A program made the position numbers and the translations under genes. Below the pieces are notes generated by a model. The model did no database searches. It was not told the DNA's origin and was given only the letters and a program-made list of their open reading frames with translations. From positions 1-64,000 of the forward strand of contig NZ_JAFAND010000035.1 of assembly GCF_019232825.1 (NCBI RefSeq): a DNA stretch of 64,000 bases, read 5' to 3'. The first letter of the stretch is position 1. The number at the start of each line of letters is the position of its first letter. The stretch comes from Paludibacterium sp. (lineage in GTDB: Bacteria; Pseudomonadota; Gammaproteobacteria; Burkholderiales; Chromobacteriaceae). This document shows positions 34,713 through 43,765 of the stretch, piece by piece.

Positions 34713-35711
34713 ATGTTTCGACCCCATGTACCCGGCGTTCACGCCCTGCTGCTCGCGCTGAGCCTGACCGGCGCCATTGCCGGCACCACATTGCTCAACG
34801 TCTCCTACGATCCGACGCGTGAGTTCTACCAAAGCTATGACAAGGCCTTTGCCGATTACTGGAAGAAATCCAGCGGCCAAGACGTGACCGTGCGCCAATC
34901 GCATGGCGGCTCGGCCAAGCAGGCCCGCGCCATCCTCGACGGCATCGGCGCCGACGTCGCCACATTGGCGCTCGGCTACGACATCGACACGCTCGCCGAC
35001 AACGGTCTTGTGGCGAAAAACTGGCAAACGCGCCTGCCCAACAACAGTTCGCCCTACACCTCGACCATCGTGTTCCTGGTTCGCCAGGGCAACCCCAAGC
35101 ACATCCGTGACTGGAACGACTTGATCCGGCCCGGCATCCAGGTGATCACCCCCAATCCGAAGACGTCCGGCGGCGCGCGCTGGAACTACCTGGCCGCCTG
35201 GGGCTATGCGCTGCACCGCAATCATGGCAGCGAGGCGGCGGCGAAAACCTTCGTCAAAGCACTGTACAAGAACGTGCCGATCCTCGACACCGGCTCGCGC
35301 GGCGCAACCATCACCTTCGCCGAACGCGGCCAGGGCGACGTGCTGTTGGCCTGGGAAAACGAGGCGCTCTTGTCGCTCAAGGAACTAGGCCCGGGCAAGG
35401 TGCAAATCGTCACGCCGTCGGAAAGCATCCTGGCCGAGCCGCCGGTGGCGGTGATCGACAAGAACGTCGACGCCCGCGGCACACGCAAGGTCGCCGAGGC
35501 CTATCTGAAATATCTGTACTCGCCGCAGGGGCAAACGCTGGCGGCAGCGTACTTCTACCGGCCGCATGACCCGAAGATCGCCGCCCAGTACGGCGCTCAG
35601 TTTCCCAAACTCAAGCTGTTCACCTTCCAGCAAACGTTCGGGGACTGGCGCGCCACGCAGGCCAAGCACTTCAACGATGGCGGCATCTTCGATCAAATCC
35701 AGGCGCAGTGA
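34713..35711 (+). CDS. sbp: Periplasmic sulfate-binding protein
   Basis: 332 residues with an N-terminal signal peptide (about 1-23) and the Sbp/CysP pattern: [64 protein letters not shown] and [18 protein letters not shown]. It should bind sulfate or thiosulfate for an ABC importer. The membrane and ATPase genes (cysT, cysW, cysA) are not nearby, so it is an orphan in this window. A stem that covers its ribosome site lies directly upstream. Two small genes follow. Confidence 0.93.
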   Translation: MFRPHVPGVHALLLALSLTGAIAGTTLLNVSYDPTREFYQSYDKAFADYWKKSSGQDVTVRQSHGGSAKQARAILDGIGADVATLALGYDIDTLADNGLVAKNWQTRLPNNSSPYTSTIVFLVRQGNPKHIRDWNDLIRPGIQVITPNPKTSGGARWNYLAAWGYALHRNHGSEAAAKTFVKALYKNVPILDTGSRGATITFAERGQGDVLLAWENEALLSLKELGPGKVQIVTPSESILAEPPVAVIDKNVDARGTRKVAEAYLKYLYSPQGQTLAAAYFYRPHDPKIAAQYGAQFPKLKLFTFQQTFGDWRATQAKHFNDGGIFDQIQAQ

Positions 35712-35737
35712 ACCTGACGATCCATGGAGAAGGCGCG

Positions 35738-36010
35738 ATGAGAGCACTGATTGTCGGTGGTGATACGGTGGAAACCGTGCGGCGCCAATTGGCCGCGCGC
35801 GGTTACGATCAAGTCGAGCACTGGGAAGGCCGCAAGACCGGCGATTGCCGCCGCACCTTCCCGCGCCGCATCGATCTGGTCGTGGTCATGCTGGGCTACG
35901 TCAATCACAATCTATGCAAACGGGTGCGACAGGAAGCGTTGCGTCAAGACTGGCCGGTGGAATATTTCGGGCGAAAAGTCGGCGCGCAACCGCAAAAGGC
36001 GGCGGCATGA
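35738..36010 (+). CDS. DUF2325 protein
   Basis: 90 residues from the ATG at 35738 after GGAGAAGG; an upstream GTG overlapping the sbp stop is less likely. The sequence (RALIVGGDTVETVRRQLAAR, then VVVMLGYVNHNLCKRVRQEA) is typical of DUF2325, a short alpha/beta domain of unknown function. Its end overlaps the next gene (ATGA). The position after sbp suggests a link with sulfate uptake, without proof. Confidence 0.75.
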   Translation: MRALIVGGDTVETVRRQLAARGYDQVEHWEGRKTGDCRRTFPRRIDLVVVMLGYVNHNLCKRVRQEALRQDWPVEYFGRKVGAQPQKAAA

Positions 36011-36561
36011 GCGACGAACGGCTACGCGTTTTCATCAATCAGGTGCAAACGCACTACTTCAGCCACTTTCCCATCGTCGCTAACGCTGAGGGCGGCTACG
36101 CCGGCTTGTTTCTCAAATATCGGCTCGACAGCATGCTGACTCGCCCATATCCGGACATCTGGCTTGCCAGCACGCGCTTTCGAGCGCCAACCGGCCAAAC
36201 GGTACGGGAAGACACCGTCATCGCGCTGTGCCGCGCCAGCGAAACCGCCGTGGTGCTCGACCGTTTCGCCCGCGCGCTGCATCTACTCAATCTCATGGAG
36301 CGCACGACGCCGTCACAGACGGCTTATTTACCGGTCAGCCAAGCCTTGATCGACGGCGTGAGCGACAATCACGGCGCCGTCTTTCGCGACATTGTCGATC
36401 GTCTGGCACTGCCTTGCCGCATCGGCATCCTCCTGCCCGCGGCACTGGAACGCGATCCGAACCGGCTCGCGCGCATTGCCGCCAGCTACCGCCGCAACGG
36501 CTTTGCCACCGCGCTAAACGGGGTGGACGGCTTTAGGCCGGTCGGCCTAAACGCCGCGTAG
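36007..36561 (+). CDS. Short degenerate EAL-like protein
   Basis: 184 residues. The order of elements resembles the first half of an EAL domain: a strand with DIWLASTRF where EAL would be, a helix LDRFARALHLLNL, YLPVSQALI where VNVSP normally is, a strand RIGILLPAAL where ELEITES is expected, and YRRNGFATALNG at the end. Key acidic residues are replaced and the C-terminal half is missing, so no phosphodiesterase activity is expected. It is translationally coupled to the DUF2325 gene. The family call is by pattern and uncertain. Confidence 0.5.
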   Translation: MSDERLRVFINQVQTHYFSHFPIVANAEGGYAGLFLKYRLDSMLTRPYPDIWLASTRFRAPTGQTVREDTVIALCRASETAVVLDRFARALHLLNLMERTTPSQTAYLPVSQALIDGVSDNHGAVFRDIVDRLALPCRIGILLPAALERDPNRLARIAASYRRNGFATALNGVDGFRPVGLNAA

Positions 36562-36619
36562 GGCGCAATCGGCGCGCAACGCGCGACATTGCGCCGAACA
36601 CCTGACGCGTCTGCACACC

Positions 36620-37810
36620 CTACCCAAGGGGATAAACCGTCAGCCAGTCACCGGCGGACACCGCCGTCGACGGCGGCACTTCCACCAGACAATCCGCCGC
36701 GGCGCAGGCACTCAACATGGCCGAGCCCTGACCGGCAAGCGGCGTCACCTCCGGCTCGCCCGCGCTATTGAGACCCAGGCGACCACGCAAGAACTCGCGC
36801 CGCACCTCGCCACCGCCACGCGCAAAGACCGCGCGGGCCGCCAAACGCGCCGGCCGCATCGCCGCCGCACCGGCCAGCTTACGCAATGCCGGCGCCACCA
36901 GCAGATAAAACGTCACAAAGGTCGCCACCGGGTTGCCTGGCAGCATGAACACGTGCGCCGCCCCTGTCCGGCCCCATGCAAAGGGCTTCCCGGGCTTGAT
37001 GGCCAAGCGCCAGGCATCGAGCTGGCCGATCTCGCACAGCGCCGCCTTGAGATGGTCTTCCTCCCCCACCGACGCGCCGCCGCTGGTCAGAATCACGTCG
37101 ACCGCCTCCGCCACGGCGGCCAGTCGCGCGCGCGTCTGAGCCAGGTCGTCCGGCAGAATGCCGCCATCCACCACATCAACCGGCCATGAGGCAAGCCAGG
37201 CCAACAACTGATAACGATTGGCATCGAAGATTTTACCCGGCGCGAGTTCACCGCCCGGCTCGCACAGCTCGTTACCGCTAGAAAACACCGCCACGCGCAA
37301 CCGCCGGCGCACGGACACCGTCCGGTACCCCTGACTGGCCGCCAGCGCGATGGCCGCCGGGCCCAATACACTGCCGGCCGCCAGCAACGGGGCGCCCACG
37401 GCAAACTCCTCGGCACGGCGTCGAACATGGCTGCCAACCGGCGACGGCGCATCGAGCCTGACACGGCCATCGGCGGCATGGGCGAGCTCCTGCGGAACCA
37501 CCGCCGTGGCGCCGGCCGGCAACGGCGCGCCGGTAAAAATACGCAGCGCCTCTCCCGGCAGCAGGGCATCGGCCGGCGCATCGCCGGCGGCGGTGCGTCC
37601 GGCCAGGGCAAAATCCGTCAACACGCCATCGGGATCGGCCAACGCATAGCCGTCCATGGCGCTGTTATCAAAGGCGGGCGTATCCCATCGCGCCGGCAAG
37701 GGCTCGGCCAACAAGCGCCCGGCGGCGCTTGCCAGCGGCAGCGTTTCCAGGCCGGCAACCGGCGACAGCGCGCGTTCCAGCGCGTCCAGCGCCAGGGTGT
37801 AATCCATCAT
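36620..37810 (-). CDS. moeA: Molybdopterin molybdenumtransferase
   Basis: 396 residues. MoeA hallmarks are present: PAFDNSAMDGYAL, IFTGAPLPAGATAVVPQE, VAVFSSGNEL, DANRYQLLAWL, LTSGGASVGEEDHL and MLPGNPVATFVTFYLLV. It inserts molybdate into adenylylated molybdopterin. The start ATG at 37810 overlaps the mobA stop (ATGA). It is the last gene of a minus-strand cofactor operon mobB-moaD-moaE-mobA-moeA. Confidence 0.96.
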   Translation of the reverse strand: MMDYTLALDALERALSPVAGLETLPLASAAGRLLAEPLPARWDTPAFDNSAMDGYALADPDGVLTDFALAGRTAAGDAPADALLPGEALRIFTGAPLPAGATAVVPQELAHAADGRVRLDAPSPVGSHVRRRAEEFAVGAPLLAAGSVLGPAAIALAASQGYRTVSVRRRLRVAVFSSGNELCEPGGELAPGKIFDANRYQLLAWLASWPVDVVDGGILPDDLAQTRARLAAVAEAVDVILTSGGASVGEEDHLKAALCEIGQLDAWRLAIKPGKPFAWGRTGAAHVFMLPGNPVATFVTFYLLVAPALRKLAGAAAMRPARLAARAVFARGGGEVRREFLRGRLGLNSAGEPEVTPLAGQGSAMLSACAAADCLVEVPPSTAVSAGDWLTVYPLG

Positions 37811-38463
37811 GGTGAAGCTCCACAATCGGGCGCCGCCTCGGCGCGCCATAAGGTTTCCAGCCGAGCAAGGGCGGCAGGATCATTCGCATTGGCAAAAGCG
37901 GGAGAGGCATCGAAGGGCACGCCTTGGCTGACGCACACCCCCAGCCAGCCACGCAGGCTGCGTCCGCCCTGACGCAGATAACCCGGCAGGCTCGTCAACG
38001 CTTCGCGCCGCACGAGCAACATAGCCGGTTCGGGACCCGCCGGCGTCTGCGGATAGCAAGCGCCGCAATCGGCATGATGCCGGAGAAAATCGCCCAGCCG
38101 CGCCGTCAGATCGGTCGGCAGCAGCGGCGTATCGCAGGGAACAAGCTGAACGAACCGCACCGACGCCGGCAGGCGCGGCGCGAGCGTCGCGAGCCCCGCC
38201 AGGGGTCCCATGCCGACCCAGTCCGGGTCGTCGCGCAACACCGGCGGCCCGAGCAGACGATAGCGGTCGAGCGTCCGGTTGGCGCTCAGCCATACCGCGC
38301 CCACCTGAGGCGATAGCCGCGAGAGTACGTGTTCGATCAAGGCGCGGCCTGCCAGCGGCAGCCAGCCTTTGTCGACCCCGCCCATGCGCCGACCCTCGCC
38401 GCCGGCGAGGAGCAGGCCAGCCACCTCGGCGCGCTCAGGACCAGCGCCGGCAGGCATCGTCAT
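37807..38463 (-). CDS. mobA: Molybdenum cofactor guanylyltransferase
   Basis: 218 residues from the ATG at 38463 (MTMPAGAGPE); a later ATG two codons on is also possible. The nucleotidyltransferase signature LLLAGGEGRRMGGVDKGWLP is at the start of the fold, followed by LRDDPDWVGMGPLAGL and QLVPCDTPLLP. It attaches GMP to molybdopterin, giving the bis-MGD cofactor of DMSO-reductase family enzymes. It overlaps the end of moaE and the start of moeA, so it is tightly coupled. Confidence 0.93.
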   Translation of the reverse strand: MTMPAGAGPERAEVAGLLLAGGEGRRMGGVDKGWLPLAGRALIEHVLSRLSPQVGAVWLSANRTLDRYRLLGPPVLRDDPDWVGMGPLAGLATLAPRLPASVRFVQLVPCDTPLLPTDLTARLGDFLRHHADCGACYPQTPAGPEPAMLLVRREALTSLPGYLRQGGRSLRGWLGVCVSQGVPFDASPAFANANDPAALARLETLWRAEAAPDCGASP

Positions 38464-38893
38464 CGGAAGTCTTTGCCTCAACCCAGCGCTCGCTGCCGTC
38501 GGCAAAGCACTCGCGCTTCCAGAACGGCGCCTGGGTCTTTAGATAATCCATCAAGTACTCGGCCGCTTGGAAAGCCGCTTGGCGGTGTGAGGACGCCATC
38601 AGCACCAGCACGATGCCCTCGCCCGGCCGCAAATGGCCGACGCGATGCACGACCCGGCAAGCCAACAGCGGCCAGCGCGTGGCCGCCTCGCGGGCAATGC
38701 GGGCGATCTCGCTCTCCGTCACGCCGGGATAGTGCTCTAGAAACAACGAAGCCAGGGCCACTGGCCCATCCTGGCCGCGCACACGGCCGACGAACGCCAC
38801 CACGGCCCCGGCATCGCCGGCCTCGGCCGCCAAGCGGGCCTCTTCCTGCCCCAGATCGAACACGTCCGCAGACACCGTGACCGACAATCGCAT
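38435..38893 (-). CDS. moaE: Molybdopterin synthase large subunit
   Basis: 152 residues with the MoaE pattern: AGAVVAFVGRVRG, LFLEHYPGVTE, CRVVHRVGHLRPGEGIVLVL, ASSHRQAAFQAAEYLMDYLK and the active-site region PFWKRECFADGSERWVEAK with the catalytic Lys residues. It converts precursor Z (cPMP) to molybdopterin with thiocarboxylated MoaD. It begins one base after the moaD stop region. Confidence 0.96.
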   Translation of the reverse strand: MRLSVTVSADVFDLGQEEARLAAEAGDAGAVVAFVGRVRGQDGPVALASLFLEHYPGVTESEIARIAREAATRWPLLACRVVHRVGHLRPGEGIVLVLMASSHRQAAFQAAEYLMDYLKTQAPFWKRECFADGSERWVEAKTSDDDACRRWS

Positions 38894-38894
38894 A

Positions 38895-39143
38895 TCAGCC
38901 TCCGGTGACCGGCGGCAGGATGCCGACCTCGGCGCCGACGGGGATTGCCGCCTCGCCCTGCACGATGGACTGGTTCACCACCAGGCGGAACACCTTGCCC
39001 GGCGCCAGCGCCGCATCCCAGTCCCCGCCGCGCGCGCGCAGACGCGACAGCAGGTCGCCGGTGGTGCCGCCTTGCCAGTCCAAGGTCTCCTGCTCCAGGC
39101 CCAGCGCGTCTTTCAACACGCCAAAATAGCGCACGTTGATCAT
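38895..39143 (-). CDS. moaD: Molybdopterin synthase sulfur carrier subunit
   Basis: 82 residues with a ubiquitin-like fold ending in the essential Gly-Gly (ILPPVTGG). An ATG two codons upstream (39147-39149) sits only 2 nt from AAGGA, so the ATG at 39143 with 7-nt spacing is the better start. It carries the sulfur used by MoaE. MoeB, which activates MoaD, is not in the window. Confidence 0.93.
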   Translation of the reverse strand: MINVRYFGVLKDALGLEQETLDWQGGTTGDLLSRLRARGGDWDAALAPGKVFRLVVNQSIVQGEAAIPVGAEVGILPPVTGG

Positions 39144-39154
39144 GTCCATTTCCT

Positions 39155-39649
39155 TTAATTCTTGGCTCGCGCCCAGGCGGCGACAAAATCCGCCACCGCC
39201 TCGGCGTCGTTCAAATCCAGCACAGGCCGGTCGGCAGCGAGCGTTTGATCGCATGCCACGGCGATGATGTCCGGGTCGTCCGGATAGCGCGGCGGCTTGC
39301 CCACACTTGACCGGTAGACTTCCAACTTGGGCAGCGCCAGCCGCTTTTGGCCTTCGAGCAGCACCAGATCCACCTCGGACAGGTGCGACAGCTGTTCCGC
39401 CAGTGTGGGCTCACGGTCCACGTCGGCAAAAACCGCCCAGCCGGTGGGCGACAGCACCATCACTTCGGTGGCGCCGGCTTGCCGCAAGCGGTGGCTGTCC
39501 TTGCCGGGCTGATCGAATTCGAGCGGGTGATGGCAATGCTTGATGACCGCCACCCGCAGGCCGCGCGCCCTCAGTAGTGGCAACACACTGGCGATCAACG
39601 TCGTTTTGCCGCTGCCGGACCAGCCGATCACGCCCAGGGTTTTTTGCAT
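39155..39649 (-). CDS. mobB: Molybdopterin-guanine dinucleotide biosynthesis adaptor protein
   Basis: 164 residues. P-loop GWSGSGKTTLI near the start, then VAVIKHCHHPLEFDQPGKDS with the HxxH element, and LVLLEGQKRLALPKLEVYR, the family pattern of MobB GTPases. It assists MobA in MGD synthesis. It is the first gene of the minus-strand operon and is divergent from moaC. Confidence 0.94.
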   Translation of the reverse strand: MQKTLGVIGWSGSGKTTLIASVLPLLRARGLRVAVIKHCHHPLEFDQPGKDSHRLRQAGATEVMVLSPTGWAVFADVDREPTLAEQLSHLSEVDLVLLEGQKRLALPKLEVYRSSVGKPPRYPDDPDIIAVACDQTLAADRPVLDLNDAEAVADFVAAWARAKN

Positions 39650-39732
39650 TATCGTTCGATTGTCGCGTAGGTGCCGAAAAGCGTTGTTCGATGGCCGCGC
39701 GCACGGTGGCGCTTGTTCGCCGGCCCCTGTAG

Positions 39733-39740
39733 CGTTATGT
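39733..39740. promoter_or_regulatory. CGTTATGT half-site between mobB and moaC (possible ModE half-site)
   Basis: CGTTATGT is identical to the core of each arm of the palindrome in front of modE. The opposite arm here is poor, so ModE binding is only a possibility. The region is the divergent promoter area of the two cofactor transcription units. Confidence 0.25.
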
Positions 39741-39772
39741 TAACCCGATTTTATATTCAACAGGCTCATTCC

Positions 39773-40252
39773 ATGTCCGCCCTCACCCATTTCGATAGCG
39801 CAGGCCTCGCCCATATGGTCGATGTCGGCGACAAGCCGGAAACACGCCGCAGCGCCAGCGCCACCGGTTTCATCACCATGAAGCCGGAAACCTTGCGTTT
39901 GGTCCAGGAAGGCCGCGCAGGCAAAGGCGACGTCATCGGCGTGGCGCGCCTGGCCGCCATCCAAGGCAGCAAGCATACGTCGCAATTGATCCCGTTATGC
40001 CACCCGTTGGCGCTCACCCACGTCAGCGCCGAATTCTCCCTGGACGAAACGGCATCGCGCGTCACCGTGGTCGTCACCACCGAAACCGTGGGCCGTACCG
40101 GTGTGGAGATGGAGGCGCTGACCGCCGTCATGGCGGGGCTGTTGACGGTTTACGACATGCTCAAGGCGGTAGATCGCGGCATGTGCATCGATGGCGTGCG
40201 GCTACTGGAGAAACAAGGCGGCAAGAGCGGGCACTGGCGCGCCGGCAATTAG
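39773..40252 (+). CDS. moaC: Cyclic pyranopterin monophosphate synthase accessory protein
   Basis: 159 residues. Motifs of MoaC are present: [40 protein letters not shown] followed by [30 protein letters not shown] and [18 protein letters not shown], including the catalytic Lys and His residues. With MoaA it makes cPMP from GTP. moaA is not in the window. Confidence 0.97.
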   Translation: MSALTHFDSAGLAHMVDVGDKPETRRSASATGFITMKPETLRLVQEGRAGKGDVIGVARLAAIQGSKHTSQLIPLCHPLALTHVSAEFSLDETASRVTVVVTTETVGRTGVEMEALTAVMAGLLTVYDMLKAVDRGMCIDGVRLLEKQGGKSGHWRAGN

Positions 40253-40360
40253 CCAAATAGCATATTTACACCGTTTTTGGCGCAGAGGTATTGCACGGTT
40301 TATGTCATTTATTATAAAAAGATACTCAATTTGCATGACACCGTGATCAATAACCCAAAC

Positions 40361-40391
40361 GAATCGGCAGGGCCACCCCCGGCGCCGATTC
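40361..40391 (+). promoter_or_regulatory. Inverted repeat upstream of the chemoreceptor gene
   Basis: GAATCGGC (40361-40368) and GCCGATTC (40384-40391) are perfect 8-bp arms with a 15-nt loop. They may end moaC transcription or act in the 5' leader of the chemoreceptor gene. No T-tract follows. Confidence 0.4.
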
Positions 40392-40460
40392 ATCGTGGCG
40401 CGGATCCGCCGGCTAGCCGCACATCGGCCCGTCCGGCACCCGCCCAATACGGAGCGCGCC

Positions 40461-42077
40461 TTGACGATCATTCGCCAACTCACCCTCACTCTCATCGCCG
40501 CGCTTTGCGCCCTGCTCCTGATCGGCGGCTACGGCATCTGGCAAAACCGCCAAGCGCAAACACGATTCAATACCGTCGAAACCGGCACCCTCCCCAGCTT
40601 GAAACTGATGAACGCCGCGGTGCGTGCCGCCAGCGAAATCCGCACCGCCACGCTCAAACATGTCATGGCGCAAGATGGCGGCACCAAATCCGAACAGGAT
40701 CAGGTCATCAGCGACAATGACAAGGTCTTCGACACCGCCATGGCCGACTACCTGGCCCGTTACATCAGCGACGACGAAGACCGCAAGATGGTGCAAAACG
40801 ACCAGGCCGCCATGGCCGACGCGCGCGCACTGCGCGATCGGATTTTGACGCAGTCGCGCGCCTATCACAGCGATGAAGCCCGCCCACTGCTGATGGGCGC
40901 GTTTTCCGACACGATGGCGAAGTTGATGAAGACGCTCGACAAACACGCCAAGTACAATTACGACCAAGCCGACCGGCTCGCGCGGCAAAACGACCTCGCC
41001 TACACCACGGGACTTGTACTGTCCCTCATCGTGCTGGTGGCCGGGTTCGCGCTTTCCAGCCTATTGGCCGCGCATCTGTTCCGCACCATTCGCACGGGGC
41101 TCGCCAACATCGAAACCACGCTGAGCGGCGTCAGCCAGAGTCTCGACTTCACCCAGCGGGCCAAGGTGCTGCGCCGCGACGAAATCGGCCAGACCGCAGA
41201 GGCCTTCAACGGGCTGCTCGACAGGCTGCAGCGCAACCTGCAAAACCTGCGCGACGGCGCGCAACTGGTCAGCGCCGCCGCCCACCGTCTCTCCGACACC
41301 GCGGGCGACACCTCAACCGCCGCACAGACGCAGAACCATACGGCGGCCAGCATGGCGGCGAGCGTCGACGAAATGGCCGCCAGCACCGAGCGCGTCACCG
41401 AACAGGCCCGGCTGACACGCGACGCCGTCAGCGCCGCCGGCGCGTTGGTTGAAGAAGGATCGACCATCATTGCCAAGACGATCGAGGATATCCGCGACAT
41501 CTCGCGCGCGGTGCAAACCTCGTCGGCCAGCATCCAGCAACTGGCCGGCTGCAGCGCCCAGGTTGCGTCGGTCATCAAGGTGATTCGCGACATCGCCGAC
41601 CAAACCAACCTTTTGGCATTGAATGCCGCCATCGAGGCGGCGCGCGCCGGCGAAATGGGACGCGGATTCGCGGTGGTGGCCGACGAGGTGCGCAAGCTTG
41701 CCGAACGCACCGCGCAATCCACCCAGGAAATTGCACAGACCATCACCACCATGGAAGACAGCGCCCGTCAGGCGACAGAACAGATGCAAATCGCCGCCGA
41801 ACTGGTGCAGACCGGCGTCAACCGCGCCGACCAGGCCGACCAGGCCATTCGCCGTATCGGCGAGAGCGCGAGCTCGACCACCAGCAACATGCACGCCATC
41901 GCCGAGGCGATCCAAGCCCAGGAGGAAGCGAGCCAAAGCATAGCGGCACAAGTGGCGCAAACGACGCGCATGTCCGAGGCGTCGCACGCTGCGGCCACCG
42001 CTTCGCTAGACAGCACGCGCGAACTCGATCAGCTGGCGCAAAACCAGCTCAGCACGTTGGCGCAATACACGTTCTGA
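40461..42077 (+). CDS. Methyl-accepting chemotaxis protein
   Basis: 538 residues from a TTG at 40461 with GGAG 7 nt upstream; the frame is open further upstream but the first transmembrane helix starts right after this TTG. Layout: TM1 (about 8-27), a four-helix periplasmic sensor (about 30-185, ending [19 protein letters not shown]), TM2 (about 186-208), HAMP (about 210-265) and a signalling hairpin with [20 protein letters not shown]. It should signal to CheA through CheW. No CheR-binding pentapeptide is seen at the C terminus. The ligand is unknown. Confidence 0.92.
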   Translation: MTIIRQLTLTLIAALCALLLIGGYGIWQNRQAQTRFNTVETGTLPSLKLMNAAVRAASEIRTATLKHVMAQDGGTKSEQDQVISDNDKVFDTAMADYLARYISDDEDRKMVQNDQAAMADARALRDRILTQSRAYHSDEARPLLMGAFSDTMAKLMKTLDKHAKYNYDQADRLARQNDLAYTTGLVLSLIVLVAGFALSSLLAAHLFRTIRTGLANIETTLSGVSQSLDFTQRAKVLRRDEIGQTAEAFNGLLDRLQRNLQNLRDGAQLVSAAAHRLSDTAGDTSTAAQTQNHTAASMAASVDEMAASTERVTEQARLTRDAVSAAGALVEEGSTIIAKTIEDIRDISRAVQTSSASIQQLAGCSAQVASVIKVIRDIADQTNLLALNAAIEAARAGEMGRGFAVVADEVRKLAERTAQSTQEIAQTITTMEDSARQATEQMQIAAELVQTGVNRADQADQAIRRIGESASSTTSNMHAIAEAIQAQEEASQSIAAQVAQTTRMSEASHAAATASLDSTRELDQLAQNQLSTLAQYTF

Positions 42078-42080
42078 CAG

Positions 42081-42104
42081 GCGCGGGCCGCCCCCCGCGC
42101 TTTT
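42081..42104 (+). terminator. Rho-independent terminator after the chemoreceptor gene
   Basis: GCGCGGG (42081-42087) pairs with CCCGCGC (42094-42100) over a 6-nt loop and is followed by TTTT. It begins 4 bp after the stop codon. Confidence 0.8.
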
Positions 42105-42206
42105 CCATTCCCACAATATAGACAAACAGTCCACAGTAGATTTTTTTGTTTACAAAGCAGACGAATAAATCTAATCTATACGAAATAGTCCATTTCGGAG
42201 CCCCCC

Positions 42207-42812
42207 ATGACAAGCCGCCATCAAGCGACCGCCGATGCCATCGCCACCCTGCTTTACCCGTATGCGGAAGTGGTGCTGCACGACATGGCCAGCCACACGG
42301 TGGCCTATATCGCCAACAATTTCTCCAAGCGCTCAGTGGGCGACGACTCGGGGCTGGACGAACTGCCGGCAAAACTGGAAACCGACATCATCGGCCCCTA
42401 TGAGAAGCTCAACTGGGATGGGCGCAGACTGCGCTCGATCAGTGTGGCGTTGCGGGACGAGGCCGGGCGAATCGAAGGGCTGATGTGCATCAACATGGAC
42501 ATCTCCGTGTTCGAGAGCGCGCGTGCCGCGCTGAACCTCTTCCTCAGCGGCGACCGGGTCGTGGCGCAGCCGGATGTGCTGTTCCAGGACGACTGGCAGG
42601 AACGCATCAACCAGTTCATTCACCGCTGGCTGCGAACGCGCCAGCTCAGCCTGTCGATCCTGCAACGCGAGCACAAGCGCGAGCTCGTGGAAGCCTTGCA
42701 GCAAGAAGGCGCCTTCCGCGGGCGCAACGCCGCCAACTATGCCGCCAATGTCCTCGGCATGGGACGGGCCACGATTTATAAATACCTGAAAGAGATGAAG
42801 GAACCGACATGA
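42207..42812 (+). CDS. YheO/DauR-type transcriptional regulator (PAS-like plus HTH)
   Basis: 201 residues. The N-terminal half (about 10-115) is a PAS-like ligand-binding domain of the YheO family (VVLHDMASHTVAYIANNFSK, CINMDIS). The C-terminal half is the family's HTH segment (LQQEGAFRGRNAANYAANVL, GMGRATIYKYLKEMKE). GGAG lies about 7 nt before the ATG. Its end overlaps the next gene, so it is co-transcribed with the two enzymes it probably controls. DauR in Pseudomonas, of this family, responds to D-arginine catabolism; the ligand here is unknown. Confidence 0.85.
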   Translation: MTSRHQATADAIATLLYPYAEVVLHDMASHTVAYIANNFSKRSVGDDSGLDELPAKLETDIIGPYEKLNWDGRRLRSISVALRDEAGRIEGLMCINMDISVFESARAALNLFLSGDRVVAQPDVLFQDDWQERINQFIHRWLRTRQLSLSILQREHKRELVEALQQEGAFRGRNAANYAANVLGMGRATIYKYLKEMKEPT

Positions 42813-43765
42813 CGCCACTTTTCACCGATATCGTTCAAGCCCATCACGCGTTGCGGCCGACCGTCCGTGTCACGCCGACCGACTACAGCCTGGGCCTATC
42901 ACGCCTTACCGGCTGCGAGGTGTACTTGAAAAGCGAACACCTGCAACACACCGGCTCGTTCAAATTCCGCGGCGCATGCAACAAACTGCGGCTATTGGCG
43001 CCGGAACATCGCGCCAGCGGCGTAGTCACCGCCTCAAGCGGCAATCATGGCCAGGCGCTGGCGCTCGCAGGACGCAACGCCGGCATTCCGGTGACGGTTT
43101 ACGCGCCGCAAAGCGCGGCCGCCGTCAAGCTGGACACCATCCGCGCCTACGGCGCCACGCTCGAGCTGGTCGCGGGCGACGCGCTGGCGGCGGAGCTTGC
43201 CGCCGCCGATGCGGCACAGCGGCTCGGCGTGCCGTTCGTCTCGCCTTACAACGATCTGCAGGTCATTGCCGGCCAAGGCACCGTGGGCATGGAACTAGCC
43301 GAACAGATGCCGGATCTCGACGCGGTGTTTGTCGCGGTAGGCGGCGGCGGATTGATCTCCGGCATCGGCGCCGCGCTCTCCGCCTTGGCGCCGCGCACAG
43401 AGATCGTCGGCTGCTGGCCCGCCAACGCGCCTGCCATGCACGCCTGCCTGGAAGCAGGCCGCATTATCGACGTCATGGAAACCGATACCCTATCGGACGG
43501 CACCGCCGGCGGCGTGGAACCGGGCGCGGTCACCTTCTCGCTGTGCCAGCAAGTCATCGACCGGCACGCCTTGGTTTCAGAGCAGGAAATCCGCCAAGCC
43601 ATGCGCGCGCTGGCACAAACCGACCGCTGGATGGTCGAGGGCGCTGCCGGCGTGGCCTTGGCGAGTCTCTTGCAGCTGGCGCCGCAGTATCGGGGACGCA
43701 AGGTGGCCGTGGTGCTGTGCGGCCGCAATATTGTGCTGGAGAAATTTATCAAGGCCGTGCAATGA
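42809..43765 (+). CDS. PLP-dependent threonine/serine dehydratase-like enzyme
   Basis: 318 residues of fold-type II PLP enzymes. The Schiff-base lysine is in HTGSFKFRGACNKL, the phosphate loop is VGGGGLISGIGAAL, and SSGNHGQALALAGR is the substrate loop. It should deaminate a hydroxy-amino acid. Pairing with an ornithine-cyclodeaminase-family gene recalls EutB/EutC of ectoine use and BhcB/BhcD of the beta-hydroxyaspartate cycle, but neither pathway's other genes are here. Start and stop both overlap neighbours. Confidence 0.85.
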   Translation: MTPLFTDIVQAHHALRPTVRVTPTDYSLGLSRLTGCEVYLKSEHLQHTGSFKFRGACNKLRLLAPEHRASGVVTASSGNHGQALALAGRNAGIPVTVYAPQSAAAVKLDTIRAYGATLELVAGDALAAELAAADAAQRLGVPFVSPYNDLQVIAGQGTVGMELAEQMPDLDAVFVAVGGGGLISGIGAALSALAPRTEIVGCWPANAPAMHACLEAGRIIDVMETDTLSDGTAGGVEPGAVTFSLCQQVIDRHALVSEQEIRQAMRALAQTDRWMVEGAAGVALASLLQLAPQYRGRKVAVVLCGRNIVLEKFIKAVQ

